A DNA stretch of 18,821 bases from Rhodanobacter sp. (GCA_026193555.1 JAPHUU010000124.1:1-18821), one strand, 5' to 3'. Positions 6,435 to 16,794 are shown, numbered from the stretch's first letter. Numbers and translations are program-made. The notes: a model not told the origin generated them from the sequence alone.

Positions 6435-8036
6435 GTTCGTCCGATTCAGGCTGGTCTGGTCGATGTTGCTCCGCAACAGGATGCGCAGGTGGACTCCGGT
6501 ATGGCCAGCATCAGAGCGCAGCCGAAACTGGCCGCCCAGCGAAGTGACACGATCGCGCATGCCCTGCAATCCGCGCCCGGCCCGCGGTAGCCGGCCGGGC
6601 AGTCCAGTCCCGTTGTCCCTGATGTAGAGCAGCGCCATGGCGATGCCCTGTCGCTCGCCGATGCGCAGTCGCAACCTGAATTCGCTGGCCCGGGCGTGTT
6701 TGACGGCGTTCGTGGCACTTTCCTGCGCCAATCGGTAGATCGCCGTGCGGGTGTCGTCATCCAGCAGGTGTGGGTCGCCATGCAGCTCGGAGCGATAGGT
6801 CATGCCTGCCGCATGGAGCAGGTCCCTGATCGGCCCCTCGTCCAGCGCGCGCAGCAGTCCGAACTCGTCCAGAACCGCCGGGCGAAGATCGTCCAGCAGC
6901 CGGTGCAGGGCGCGGCGCATGTGGGCGAGAATGGCATTGATCGACGTGCTGATCTCCTCCAGACCGGACTGCAGCAGACGCGCCTGTGCCAGCTTCACAT
7001 GGGTCTGGATGGCCGTGATGTTCTGGCCCAGTTCGTCGTGCAGCTCCGCTGCCAGGTACCGACGCAGATTCTCGTCGGTCCGCAGATTGCCGCGGGCGGC
7101 GCCGCGTAGTTGATGGGCGAGCTGATCGAGACGGTGGTTGACAGTGGCCAGACGGACATTTTGTTCGGCCACCCGGGCACTGGTTCGGCGCAACGCATCG
7201 GTGGCCGAGCCGAGCATGATCGCACCGGTGCCGGCCACGGCAAGAAACAGGTAATCCGTTGCCGTCGATGGCGACAGCCCCAGCTGCCGATCGACCATGG
7301 TCATGCCGAGGCTGGAAATGATCATGGCCAGACTGGCGCCACGCCAGCCGTGGTGGAAGGCAAAAAACAACACCAGGGCCAGCGACAGGACACGTGCAAA
7401 TTGCGGCTGTGGCGCCGCCCGTGCGGACAGCGCGAGCAGCACGATCATGGCCGGCAAAAGCACCAGCAAACCGTCCTTGATCAGTTTGGACAACGGCCAC
7501 TGCTTGAGGCTGGTGCGCAGCGGCATGATCATGATCGGCACGATGAGCAGGATGCTGAGATAGTGGGTGAGCAGGTGCTGGCCCAGCTCGCGTGCCATGA
7601 CCTCCGATGATTCGGCAGTGTGCAGCACGGTAAGCATGGCGGCATCCACGGCGGTGGTCGCCATGATGACCAGCAATGCCGACAGCAGGAAACGGGACAC
7701 ATCCTGGGGGCGATTGAGGCTTGCGTGCACATTGAAGCGGCGCAGCACCCACAGTCCACCGGCCATGACCAGTGGGCCGGGCCCATGCTGGACGATGAAC
7801 GATTCCCACCCCAGCGGCACGTGCTGCAGCAGGTTGATGCCGGTGGTCGCTACCAGCTCTGCTCCGAGCAACCAGCCCCATCGGCGCACCGGCGTGAGAA
7901 GCAGCGCACCAAAGCGCAGCCCGTAAGGAAGCATCCAGTACGGTTGCACGGTCGGCTGAAGCAGCAGCCAGAGCAGCAGGTACCCCGCACCCAGCAGCGG
8001 TCCGGAGCTTGGCAGTCGAAGTGTTTTCAGGCGCAT
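6432..8036 (-). CDS. Membrane histidine kinase, MASE1-like sensor + HisKA_3 (UhpB type)
   Basis: A 534-aa protein. Residues about 12-280 contain around eight hydrophobic segments resembling the MASE1 integral-membrane sensor domain found in UhpB-type kinases. A coiled linker (285-325) leads to the HisKA_3 phosphoacceptor helix with H333 in LAAELHDELGQNI. The ATPase domain follows, with the N-box at N443 (ESATNAVKHA), DNGTGL (474-479) and GRGLQGMRDR (487-496). All catalytic motifs are intact. It should phosphorylate the UhpA/NarL-type regulator encoded divergently 105 bp away. The ligand is unknown: no sugar-phosphate or other transporter adjoins, so the name uhpB is not justified. The ATG at 8036 has a weak ribosome-binding site. 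Its stop lies inside the palindrome preceding the small RNA. Confidence 0.9.
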   Translation of the reverse strand: MRLKTLRLPSSGPLLGAGYLLLWLLLQPTVQPYWMLPYGLRFGALLLTPVRRWGWLLGAELVATTGINLLQHVPLGWESFIVQHGPGPLVMAGGLWVLRRFNVHASLNRPQDVSRFLLSALLVIMATTAVDAAMLTVLHTAESSEVMARELGQHLLTHYLSILLIVPIMIMPLRTSLKQWPLSKLIKDGLLVLLPAMIVLLALSARAAPQPQFARVLSLALVLFFAFHHGWRGASLAMIISSLGMTMVDRQLGLSPSTATDYLFLAVAGTGAIMLGSATDALRRTSARVAEQNVRLATVNHRLDQLAHQLRGAARGNLRTDENLRRYLAAELHDELGQNITAIQTHVKLAQARLLQSGLEEISTSINAILAHMRRALHRLLDDLRPAVLDEFGLLRALDEGPIRDLLHAAGMTYRSELHGDPHLLDDDTRTAIYRLAQESATNAVKHARASEFRLRLRIGERQGIAMALLYIRDNGTGLPGRLPRAGRGLQGMRDRVTSLGGQFRLRSDAGHTGVHLRILLRSNIDQTSLNRTN

Positions 8037-8141
8037 CCACGCATGGTACAGCTGCGGTCAGTGCCGGTGCAGCAGGTGCCCTGCCAGTGCGATCGGGTCC
8101 GCCGGCTTTGGGCTTCGAAATGAATGTGTCAAAGTAGAAAG

Positions 8142-8777
8142 ATGCACAGCATTGTTCTGATTGACGACCACGCCATCGTTCGTGAAGGCTTCAAACGACT
8201 GATCGAGCTCGAGCCCGACCTGGAAGTGGTGGCCGAATGCCGCAATGCAGACGATGCGGTGGAAGCGGTCGGACGGTGGTGCCCCAACCTGGTGGCACTG
8301 GATCTGTCGTTGCCCGATGGCAGCGGCCTGCCGTTGATCGAGCATCTGCTGAGCGTGTCGGCGGGTACGCGCATCGTGGTGTTGAGCATGCACGACGGCG
8401 ACCCCTACGTGTCCGAGGCATTGCGGCGGGGCGCCAGCGGTTACGTCACCAAGGGCGTGGCCCCGGAGGAACTGGTGGCCGGTTTGCGCGCGGTGATGCA
8501 GGGGGAGTGTTTTCTGAGTTCGGACCTGCGCCAGCGTCGCGCCGAACGGTCAAGCGGGTCGCTGGATCCGATGACCCGGCTCACCGCTCGCGAAGGCGAA
8601 GTGTTCCTGCTGCTGGCAGAGGGCCTGGCGCCCAAGCAGGTCGCCGCCGAACTGGGCATCGGGCAGAAAACGGTCTACATCCATCGCGCCAGCCTGATGG
8701 GTAAGCTGGGCGCGGGTTCGGAACTGGAGCTGTACCGGATGGCGAGCGAACGCGGGCTGCTGCCGGTCAAGCGGTAA
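8142..8777 (+). CDS. NarL/UhpA-type response regulator (REC + LuxR HTH)
   Basis: A 211-aa protein. The receiver domain (1-118) has the acidic pair D8/D9, phosphoacceptor D54 (ALDLSLPDG), S82 and K104, all canonical. The LuxR-type helix-turn-helix (about 145-205) reads LTAREGEVFLLLAEGLAPKQVAAELGIGQKTVYIHRASLM in outline. The whole protein resembles UhpA more than GacA/UvrY. ATG 8142 was chosen because it gives the normal receiver start MHSIVLIDDH; ATG 8124 would add six residues and neither start has a strong ribosome-binding site. It is divergent from the kinase, its presumed partner, and convergent with recN (35 bp). Such dimeric regulators bind short inverted repeats; the TAGGAA/TTCCTA palindrome at 6420-6434 is the only good candidate I noticed nearby. 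Confidence 0.92.
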   Translation: MHSIVLIDDHAIVREGFKRLIELEPDLEVVAECRNADDAVEAVGRWCPNLVALDLSLPDGSGLPLIEHLLSVSAGTRIVVLSMHDGDPYVSEALRRGASGYVTKGVAPEELVAGLRAVMQGECFLSSDLRQRRAERSSGSLDPMTRLTAREGEVFLLLAEGLAPKQVAAELGIGQKTVYIHRASLMGKLGAGSELELYRMASERGLLPVKR

Positions 8778-8812
8778 CCGAACCGTTCCCGGCCACATCC
8801 GTCTGCGCCTGC

Positions 8813-10486
8813 TCAGGCGTTCTGGGCTCGATCCAGCATCTGCTTGGCGTGGGCACGGGTTTCCCGGGTGATGTCGACGCCACCCAGCATGCGTGCCAGT
8901 TCATCGCGACGGCCGGCGGTCTCGAGCAGGTCGATGCTGGTGTGGGTGGAGTCGCCATCGGTGTGCTTGCTGACCCGAAGATGGGCGTGGCCCTGGGCAG
9001 CCACCTGCGGCAGATGGGTCACACACAGTACCTGGCGTTGAGCGCCCAGCGAGCGCAGCTTCTGTCCCACCACTTCAGCCACCGCGCCCCCGATGCCGCT
9101 GTCGACCTCGTCGAAGACCATGCTGCCTACGGTGTCCTTGCCCAAGGTGGCGACCTCGATCGCCAGGCTGATGCGAGCCAGCTCGCCCCCCGATGCAACC
9201 TTGCGCAGCGGGCGCGGCGGTTGGCCGGGGTTGGCACTGACCAGGAAGTCGCAGCGTTCACCGCCTTGCGGGTCGGGCTCGTCGCTGGCAATCACCTCCA
9301 GCTGGATCTGCAACACGCCGCCGGCCATGCCCAGCTCGCACATCAGCACGCTGACCTCCTCGCCGAGCCGGCTGGCCGCCGTCCGGCGGGCCGCGCCCAG
9401 CTCGGCCGCAGCGTCGTCATGGGTTTGCTGCAGCCGCTGACGCTGCGCAGCCAGCTTCTCCAGCGCCTCGCCGGCGCCTTCGAGTTCTTCCAGCTCCTGG
9501 CGCACGAGATCAAGCTTTCCGTGCAACTCGACGATGGGCAGTCGGTGCCGCCGTGAAAGCTCGTGCAGGTGAGCCAGCTGCGTATCGACTTCGTCGTAGC
9601 GGTTCGGATCGAGATCGATATCCTGCGCATAACGGCCCAGACCGTCCGAGGCTTCGCCAAGCTGGATGGCGGCGTTGTCGAGCAGCTCCAGCAATGGTCC
9701 CAGGCTGGCGTCCAGCGTGGCGAGCTTGCTCAGCTCGGCATGCGCCCTGCCTAGCGCCCGGGTCAACGCGAATTCGCTATCGCCATCGAGCAGTTCGACC
9801 ACGCCGGCGGCACCTTCGGCCAAGCGTTCGGCATTTGCCAATCGCTTTTGGCTGGCCTCCAGTTCGGCCAATTCCGTCGGTGGCAAAGCCCACTTCTGCA
9901 ACTCGTCCAGTTCGTGCTGCAGCAGCTCGATGCGTTGTTCGCGGTCCTCGCCACCACTGAGCTTGCGCATGCGCGTACCCAGTTCACGCCACTGCAACGC
10001 ACTGTCGCGCACCCGGGCAAGCAGGCCATCATGGCCCGCGTAGGCATCCAGCAGGCTCAACTGATGCGGTCGGGACAGCAGCGCCTGATGCTCATGCTGA
10101 CCGTGGATCTCGACCAGCAGCGACGCGAGCTCACCCAGTTGGCGGGCGTTGGCAGGGCGGCCGTTGATCCATGCCCTGGAACTGCCTTCGGCACGGATCA
10201 CCCGGCGCAGCTGGCAGCTTTCATCATCATCCAGTTCCTCGTTCCGCAACCAGTCGCGGGCGGCAGGAAGCTCGGTCAGGTCGAACTCCGCCGCCAGTTC
10301 CGCGCGGTCGCTGCCAGCTCGTACCATGCCGCTGTCGGCACGGCTGCCGGCCAGCAGCAGCAAGGCATCGACCAGCAGCGACTTGCCGGCGCCGGTTTCG
10401 CCGCTGACCACGGTCAGGCCCGGGCCGAAGGCGATCTCGGCGGCTTCAACCACGGCAAAATGGCGGACGTAGAGCGAGGTGAGCAT
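8813..10486 (-). CDS. recN: DNA repair protein RecN
   Basis: A 557-aa protein from ATG 10486, the usual RecN start (MLTSLYVRHFAVVEAAEI). RecN is an SMC-like ATPase that binds single-strand ends and holds broken DNA together during RecA-dependent double-strand-break repair in the cytoplasm. The N-terminal ABC half has Walker A GETGAGKS (29-36). Two long Glu/Leu/Arg-rich coiled-coil arms flank the centre. The C-terminal half has the signature ASGGELARISLAIE and Walker B MVFDEVDSGIGG. Length is normal. The frame extends upstream to 10594 but would overlap the hrcA promoter region. In many relatives recN is SOS-induced; I saw no clear CTG-N10-CAG LexA box in the short divergent gap to hrcA. Confidence 0.97.
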   Translation of the reverse strand: MLTSLYVRHFAVVEAAEIAFGPGLTVVSGETGAGKSLLVDALLLLAGSRADSGMVRAGSDRAELAAEFDLTELPAARDWLRNEELDDDESCQLRRVIRAEGSSRAWINGRPANARQLGELASLLVEIHGQHEHQALLSRPHQLSLLDAYAGHDGLLARVRDSALQWRELGTRMRKLSGGEDREQRIELLQHELDELQKWALPPTELAELEASQKRLANAERLAEGAAGVVELLDGDSEFALTRALGRAHAELSKLATLDASLGPLLELLDNAAIQLGEASDGLGRYAQDIDLDPNRYDEVDTQLAHLHELSRRHRLPIVELHGKLDLVRQELEELEGAGEALEKLAAQRQRLQQTHDDAAAELGAARRTAASRLGEEVSVLMCELGMAGGVLQIQLEVIASDEPDPQGGERCDFLVSANPGQPPRPLRKVASGGELARISLAIEVATLGKDTVGSMVFDEVDSGIGGAVAEVVGQKLRSLGAQRQVLCVTHLPQVAAQGHAHLRVSKHTDGDSTHTSIDLLETAGRRDELARMLGGVDITRETRAHAKQMLDRAQNA

Positions 10487-10512
10487 GGGCGGCACGCTGA
10501 TGAGGTCGGGGG

Positions 10513-10541
10513 ATTGTAACGGCAGGCGGGTGGCCCGAAAC
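10513..10541 (-). promoter_or_regulatory. Candidate recN promoter
   Basis: On the minus strand TACAAT (10518-10513) is a 5-of-6 match to the -10 box, and transcription would start about 20 nt before the recN ATG. The hexamer 17 bp upstream (GTTTCG) is a poor -35, so activation or an extended element would be needed. Confidence 0.4.
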
Positions 10542-10551
10542 ACAGCTTCCG

Positions 10552-10580
10552 CTTGCAAGCGGCGCGTGCAGACCTTATTT
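10552..10580 (+). promoter_or_regulatory. Candidate hrcA promoter, partly heat-shock-like
   Basis: CTTGCA (10552-10557) and CCTTATTT (10573-10580), 15 bp apart, resemble the sigma32 pattern CTTGAA...CCCCATNT imperfectly. TTGCAA with TTATTT 16 bp downstream would equally serve as a sigma70 promoter. Transcription would begin about 25 nt before the hrcA ATG. No CIRCE repeat (TTAGCACTC/GAGTGCTAA) is present. Confidence 0.35.
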
Positions 10581-10609
10581 CTGTAGCGTCTCAAGGATCG
10601 CTACTGCAC

Positions 10610-11671
10610 ATGATCAACCCCGATGGCCATGATCTCGACGCGCGCGCGCGTCGTCTGCTGCGCACGCTGATCGCCCAGTATCTGGTCGATGGCGAACCGG
10701 TCGGTTCGCGCACACTGTCGCGTTCGTCCGGGCTGGACGTAAGCCCGGCGACAATCCGCAACATCATGGCTGACCTCGAGGATGCCGGGCTGGTCGCCTC
10801 GCCACACACCTCGGCCGGTCGGGTGCCCACGCCGCGCGGTCTGCGTCTGTTTGTCGACAGCCTGATCGAGTTGCAACCGTTGCCGCAGGAGGAAATGGCG
10901 CGACTGCAACGGGAGTTGCCGCCGGGACCGACCACCACCCTGGATCTGCTCGGCAATGCGTCGGCGCTGCTGTCGGCGGTGACTCATTTCGCCGGCGTGG
11001 TCACGGTGCCGCGCCAGGTCGATTTTCCGCTGCGCCACATCGATTTCGTGCCGCTGCCGAATGCCCAGGTCCTGGTGATCCTGGTGTTCACCGACAACCA
11101 GGTGCAGAACCGCGTCGTGCAACTGGCCAAGCCAGTGCACAGTGGTGAACTCGAACAGGCGGCGAACTACCTCAACAGCCATTTTGCCGGTCTGCGGGTG
11201 GACGATATCCGCGCGCGCCTGCTGGTTGAGCTGCGCGAGGCAGGCAGCGAGCTCAACCGGTTGCTGGCCAGCACGATGGAACTGGCCACTGCATCGTTTG
11301 CGCCCCAGGCCGGCGGCAACGATGTGCTGGTCAGCGGGCAAACCAACCTGATGGCGTATTCGGAGCTGTCCAATCTGCAGCGCCTGCGCGAGCTGTTCGA
11401 GGCATTCCAGCAGAAGAACGAGCTTCTGCAGCTGATGGAAGTCTGCGCCCGTGCACCAGGGGTACGGCTGTTCATCGGCGAGGAATCGGGTTTTACCGCA
11501 CTCGATGGCTGCAGCGTGGTAACGGCCAGCTATGGCGCGCAGGGGCGGGTGCTGGGGGCGGTGGGGGTGATCGGCCCGACCCGGATGGCCTATGAAAAGG
11601 TCATTCCGGTGGTGCAGGCAACGGCCGGATTGCTCAGTGACGCCTTGAATCGCGTCGCAACGACCCTATAA
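10610..11671 (+). CDS. hrcA: Heat-inducible transcription repressor HrcA
   Basis: A 353-aa protein from ATG 10610 (MINPDGHDLDARARRLLRTLIAQYL). HrcA represses class I heat-shock genes by binding CIRCE operators and needs GroEL to fold into its active form. The N-terminal winged helix (about 5-75) shows the signature GEPVGSRTLSRSSGLDVSPATIRNIMADLEDAGL in outline, followed by SPHTSAGRVPT. A GAF-like core and dimerisation region fill the rest, ending RMAYEKVIPVVQATAGLLSDALN. AAGGA lies 12 nt before the start, rather far. It heads the grpE-dnaK-dnaJ block. No CIRCE element was found in this window, so its target is probably elsewhere (groESL in relatives), and its own operon seems driven by sigma32-like promoters. 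Confidence 0.96.
   Translation: MINPDGHDLDARARRLLRTLIAQYLVDGEPVGSRTLSRSSGLDVSPATIRNIMADLEDAGLVASPHTSAGRVPTPRGLRLFVDSLIELQPLPQEEMARLQRELPPGPTTTLDLLGNASALLSAVTHFAGVVTVPRQVDFPLRHIDFVPLPNAQVLVILVFTDNQVQNRVVQLAKPVHSGELEQAANYLNSHFAGLRVDDIRARLLVELREAGSELNRLLASTMELATASFAPQAGGNDVLVSGQTNLMAYSELSNLQRLRELFEAFQQKNELLQLMEVCARAPGVRLFIGEESGFTALDGCSVVTASYGAQGRVLGAVGVIGPTRMAYEKVIPVVQATAGLLSDALNRVATTL
11644..11671 (+). promoter_or_regulatory. Sigma32-type heat-shock promoter for grpE-dnaK-dnaJ
   Basis: CTTGAA (11644-11649), a 14-bp spacer and CCCTATAA (11664-11671) fit the sigma32 consensus CTTGAA-N(13-15)-CCCCATNT with one clear mismatch in the CCCCAT core. The promoter is buried in the last nine hrcA codons and its -10 ends exactly on the hrcA stop. 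Transcription would start about 80 nt before grpE. Confidence 0.7.
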
Positions 11672-11759
11672 CCGCGGGGGAAGCAGGGTTTCCCGCAAAA
11701 AAATTGGAGGGTCGGCGTGCTGTGCCGTGCCGGCCACGGACTTTCGTTTGGAGTGATAC

Positions 11760-12293
11760 ATGCAGAACAACGATCCTCAGTCAGCTGGCGAGACGCCGGA
11801 CCTGTCTTCGCCGGAAGAAGCATCAGCGGGCGATCTCGCGAGCCTGCAAGCGAAGGTGGCCGAGCTGGAAGCCAGCAATGCCGAGTTGCGCGAGACCGTG
11901 TTGCGTGAACATGCCGAACTTGAAAACCAGCGCCGCCGCCTGCACCGTGACCTGGAGCAGGCGCGCCGGTTCGCCAACGAGCGGCTGCTGAACGAGCTGC
12001 TGCCGGTCTACGACGGACTGGAAGGGGGGCTGGCGACGGAAGGCGGCGACCTGGCGTCGATGCGCGAAGGGATCAGCCTCACCCTGAAGTCGCTGCTGAA
12101 GGTGGCCGAGAATCATGGCATGTTGCAGATCGATCCCATCGGAAAGCCGCTTGATCCGGAGCGTCATCATGCGGTGAGCATGGTCGATGCGCCCGGTACC
12201 GCGCCGGGCACGGTGGTCACCGTGCTGCAGAAGGGTTACGTGTTGAATGATCGCCTGCTGCGCCCGGCGCTGGTCGCGGTGGCGAAAGACTGA
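11760..12293 (+). CDS. grpE: Nucleotide exchange factor GrpE
   Basis: A 177-aa protein with GGAG six nt before the ATG. GrpE releases ADP from DnaK and acts as a thermosensor in the cytoplasmic Hsp70 cycle. It has an acidic disordered N-terminus (1-25), a long coiled-coil helix (27-75, with REHAELENQRRRLHRDLEQA in the family-typical position) and the C-terminal beta-wing that contacts DnaK, ending GTVVTVLQKGYVLNDRLLRPALVAVAK, the conserved family tail. Length is at the short end of normal. It lies 88 bp after hrcA behind the heat-shock promoter and 152 bp before dnaK. Confidence 0.97.
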   Translation: MQNNDPQSAGETPDLSSPEEASAGDLASLQAKVAELEASNAELRETVLREHAELENQRRRLHRDLEQARRFANERLLNELLPVYDGLEGGLATEGGDLASMREGISLTLKSLLKVAENHGMLQIDPIGKPLDPERHHAVSMVDAPGTAPGTVVTVLQKGYVLNDRLLRPALVAVAKD

Positions 12294-12310
12294 GCAGGTT
12301 TGAGGCTGGG

Positions 12311-12424
12311 CGCCCTCTGGAGGGCGGGCTGGCATCGTCAACGAAATCGCATCCGGGATCGGTCCGGCATTGAATCGCCGAACCCGACCCCCATCTGAAA
12401 ACCAGTCGCGGCCAAAGGGGCCGC
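12311..12424 (+). promoter_or_regulatory. Two small hairpins in the grpE-dnaK intergenic RNA
   Basis: CGCCCTC-TG-GAGGGCG (12311-12326) and GCGGCC-AAAGG-GGCCGC (12408-12424) are perfect short inverted repeats without T-tracts, so they are not ordinary terminators. The second ends 21 nt before the dnaK ATG, just upstream of its GGAG. They may mark mRNA processing or stabilise the dnaK message; this is conjecture. Confidence 0.4.
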
Positions 12425-12445
12425 AAGCAGCTTCGGAGCATAGAC

Positions 12446-14368
<1,923 letters not shown>

Positions 14369-14401
14369 TCGGTAGCGTCTATCGACATGGCCGATTTCAT
14401 C

Positions 14402-14440
14402 AGCCCGCGTCCGGAATTCTCCCGACGTGGGCTGTTTGTT
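14402..14440 (+). terminator. Hairpin between dnaK and dnaJ, weak terminator or attenuator
   Basis: AGCCCGCGTC (14402-14411) pairs with GACGTGGGCT (14424-14433) with one mismatch, followed by GTTTGTT. The U-run is imperfect, so partial read-through into dnaJ, 61 nt downstream, is expected. This would lower DnaJ relative to DnaK. Confidence 0.5.
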
Positions 14441-14501
14441 GACGGAAAGCCTGAAAGTGCCGACCGGGTACTGGGGCAGAGCAAGCAGTCTGGGTGTGTG
14501 A

Positions 14502-15629
14502 ATGAGCAAGCGTGATTACTACGAGGTGCTTGAAGTCGAGCGCACGGCCAGCGGGGCGGAGCTGAAGAAATCCTTCCGCCGGATGGCCATGAAATTCCAT
14601 CCTGATCGCTGTCCGGATGATCCGGCCGCGCAGGAGAAATTCAAGGAGGCCAAGGAGGCCTACGAAGTGCTGGCCGATGCGCAGAAGCGCGCGATGTACG
14701 ACCAGCATGGCCATGCCGCGTTCGAACATGGCATGGGTGGCCGTGGCGGCGCCGGCTTTGGCGACGTCGGCGACATCTTTGGCGACATCTTCGGCGACAT
14801 CTTCGGTCGCAGTGGCGGCGGGCGTGGCCGGCCACGTCGCGGTGCGGACCTGCGTTACATCATGGAGCTGGATCTGGAGGAGGCCGTTTTCGGTGTCAGC
14901 CGGCAGTTCGAGGTGCCAACCCAGGTCAATTGCCATCATTGCAACGGCAGCGGGTCGGAGGATGGCAAGATCAGCAAGTGCAAGACCTGCCATGGGCACG
15001 GCCAGGTGCGCATGCAGAACGGCATCTTCTCGATCCAGCAGGCCTGCCCGCATTGCGGTGGCAGTGGCCAGGCGATCGAGACGCCATGCAAGAAATGCCA
15101 TGGCGAGGGCCGCATCGAGGAAACCCGCACACTCTCGGTGCAGATACCCGCCGGCGTCGACAATGGCGACCGCATCCGCTTGAGCGGGCAGGGCGAAGCC
15201 GGTCCGGGCGGCGCACCGGCCGGCGACCTGTATGTCGAAGTGCATGTCCGCGAGCACGCGATCTTCCAGCGCGAAGGCAATGACCTGTACTGCGAACTGC
15301 CGATACGCTTTTCGCAGGCGGCGCTCGGTGCCGAGTTGCCCGTGCCGACGCTGGAAGGCGATGTGCCGATCAGTATTCCGGCCGAAACGCAGACCGGCGC
15401 GCAATTCCGCTTGCGTGGTCGCGGCGTCAAGTCGGTGCGCAACAGTCGTCACGGCGACCTGATCTGCCGCGTGGTGGTGGAAACCCCGGTGCGACTGACA
15501 AAACAGCAGCGTGAGCTGTTCGAGTCACTGGAAGCGACCTTCAGCGAGAGTGGCGCAGACAAGCACACGCCGCGTGCCAAGGGCTGGGTTGATGGCGTGA
15601 AGCAGTTCTGGTCGAAAGTGACTGCGTGA
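14502..15629 (+). CDS. dnaJ: Chaperone DnaJ (Hsp40, class I)
   Basis: A 375-aa class I J-protein that delivers unfolded clients to DnaK and stimulates its ATPase. The J domain (1-70) has HPD at 33-35. The Gly/Phe region (77-106) is unusual in carrying [13 protein letters not shown], three tandem copies. The zinc domain has four CxxCxGxG motifs: CHHCNGSG (144), CKTCHGHG (160), CPHCGGSG (182) and CKKCHGEG (196). The C-terminal client-binding domains follow ([22 protein letters not shown]). The ribosome-binding site is weak (CTGGGTGTGTGA before ATG). It follows dnaK behind an attenuator-like hairpin and is followed 58 bp later by dapB. Confidence 0.98.
   Translation: MSKRDYYEVLEVERTASGAELKKSFRRMAMKFHPDRCPDDPAAQEKFKEAKEAYEVLADAQKRAMYDQHGHAAFEHGMGGRGGAGFGDVGDIFGDIFGDIFGRSGGGRGRPRRGADLRYIMELDLEEAVFGVSRQFEVPTQVNCHHCNGSGSEDGKISKCKTCHGHGQVRMQNGIFSIQQACPHCGGSGQAIETPCKKCHGEGRIEETRTLSVQIPAGVDNGDRIRLSGQGEAGPGGAPAGDLYVEVHVREHAIFQREGNDLYCELPIRFSQAALGAELPVPTLEGDVPISIPAETQTGAQFRLRGRGVKSVRNSRHGDLICRVVVETPVRLTKQQRELFESLEATFSESGADKHTPRAKGWVDGVKQFWSKVTA
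14769..14804 (+). repeat. Three tandem 12-bp units in dnaJ
   Basis: GGCGACATCTTT, GGCGACATCTTC and GGCGACATCTTC run in tandem and encode GDIF three times in the Gly/Phe region. Near-identical DNA suggests recent slippage expansion rather than ancient protein-level conservation. Confidence 0.85.
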
Positions 15630-15687
15630 GGCGGGCCTTGCGCGCGCTAGGATGTGGCATTCGACTGCCATGCTCAGGAGTATTCCG

Positions 15688-16488
15688 ATGACCCGCCCCC
15701 TTCGCATCGCCATCAACGGCGCCTCCGGCCGCATGGGCAGTTCGTTGTTGGGTTTGCTCGAGGGGAACGCGCAGTTCGAGCTCGTGCACGCGGTGGTCGC
15801 GCCGGGCTCGGCACATGATGGCAAGCGAGTGTTCGGGACAGGCGACAATCCGCTGCGCTACGCCCACGATTGGGTGGTGGCACCGAAGATGGATGTCGTG
15901 ATCGATTTCAGCGGTCCGGCGGCGCTGGATGCGGCGTTGAGCCATTGTCTGGCCAATGGCATCGCCCTGGTGAGCGGAACCACGGGCATTGACCGCGATT
16001 TGGAAGCCCGGCTGACCGCGGCCGGTGACAGCATCGCCGTCTTGCGCGCAGCGAATTTCAGCCTCGGTGTGGCGATGTTGACGCGACTTCTGCGCGAGGC
16101 CGCGGCTGCGCTGCCAGAGTGGGATCTGGAGATCGTCGAAGCCCATCACGGGCGCAAGCAGGATGCGCCCTCCGGCACCGCGCTGGCGCTCGGCCATGTT
16201 GCGGCGGCGGCGCGCAACACAACGCTGGAAGCGGCAGCGGTCTATGGCCGGGAAGGCCTCGTCGGGGAGCGCGCCATCGGCAGCATCGGCTTTGCGGTGG
16301 TGCGCGGTGGCGATATCGTCGGCGAGCACACGGCCATGCTGATAGGGCCCGGTGAGCGTATCGAACTGGGCCATCGCGCCACTGATCGCCGGATTTTCGC
16401 GAGGGGTGCCCTGCGGGCCGCACAGTGGCTGCACGGCCGCGCGCCGGGTCATTGGCAACTGGACGATGTGATCGCCACCTCAGGCTGA
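15688..16488 (+). CDS. dapB: 4-hydroxy-tetrahydrodipicolinate reductase DapB
   Basis: A 266-aa enzyme of the diaminopimelate/lysine pathway that reduces 4-hydroxy-tetrahydrodipicolinate with NAD(P)H in the cytoplasm, supplying DAP for peptidoglycan. ATG 15688 was chosen over the longer frame because AGGAG stands 7 nt upstream and MTRPLRIAINGASGRMG is the normal start, with the dinucleotide loop GASGRMG at 11-17. The catalytic and substrate motif EAHHGRKQDAPSGTA has H153 and K157 in the positions of the family's acid/base His and Lys. Length is normal. It follows dnaJ by 58 bp and may share its transcripts. In the relatives I remember carA follows dapB directly; here two other genes intervene. 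Confidence 0.97.
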   Translation: MTRPLRIAINGASGRMGSSLLGLLEGNAQFELVHAVVAPGSAHDGKRVFGTGDNPLRYAHDWVVAPKMDVVIDFSGPAALDAALSHCLANGIALVSGTTGIDRDLEARLTAAGDSIAVLRAANFSLGVAMLTRLLREAAAALPEWDLEIVEAHHGRKQDAPSGTALALGHVAAAARNTTLEAAAVYGREGLVGERAIGSIGFAVVRGGDIVGEHTAMLIGPGERIELGHRATDRRIFARGALRAAQWLHGRAPGHWQLDDVIATSG

Positions 16489-16589
16489 AACCTGGCGAGC
16501 CCCGCAGGTATGGATTCCCGGGTGATCGGCATGCCGCTCGCCATCGGCGGATCTTGTATCGCGATGCGGGCAAAGCTACGATGCGCCGG

Positions 16590-16726
16590 TTGTCATTGGG
16601 GAGTAGCCAGCCTCGTCCCCTGAGGCGTTCGCATCAACACACTTGGTCGGCTGTGAACCACGGCCCCATGGTGCGAACAGCGATCGATACACTCCGGTGT
16701 CGATACGCCCGGCGAGACCTTTGGCC
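16590..16726 (+). ncRNA. yybP-ykoY manganese riboswitch
   Basis: The 5' conserved loop GGGGAGTAGCC (16598-16608) and the 3' conserved GGCGAGACCTTT (16711-16722) are the two halves of the Mn2+-binding pocket of this class. Between them are the stem GCCTC/GAGGC (about 16610-16626) and an arm closed by GTTCGCA/TGCGAAC with the internal TCAACA...CATGG typical of the class (as in E. coli mntP). The stem ATCGA..ACAC/GTGT..CGAT follows. The family senses Mn2+ and normally turns on Mn exporters. It lies directly upstream of a CaCA-type cation antiporter. Confidence 0.9.
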
Positions 16727-16745
16727 ATCGACATGCTTACCCGGG

Positions 16746-16790
16746 CCGGGCGAGCGATGTCGTTGTGCCAACGGTATTGCGCTCGCCCGG
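16746..16790 (+). promoter_or_regulatory. Expression-platform hairpin of the Mn riboswitch
   Basis: CCGGGCGAGCG (16746-16756) pairs perfectly over 11 bp with CGCTCGCCCGG (16780-16790), with an inner CGTT/AACG. No U-run follows. The hairpin ends 4 nt before the ATG at 16795 and encloses the alternative GTG start at 16765. An alternative pairing, CGACAT (16728-16733) with ATGTCG (16757-16762), competes with it and would link it to the aptamer's 3' end. Control of translation or Rho-dependent termination is inferred. Confidence 0.55.
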
Positions 16791-16794
16791 CTCG

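Noticed and set aside
8037..8141. Regulator-binding site in the kinase/regulator divergent gap
   Set aside because: No copy of TAGGAA/TTCCTA or another clear inverted repeat was found, so autoregulation is not supported from sequence.
11672..11703. Inverted repeat GCGGG...CCCGC after hrcA followed by an A-run
   Set aside because: On the plus strand no T-run follows, and on the minus strand the T-run precedes the hairpin, so it is not a terminator. The predicted sigma32 start lies inside it.
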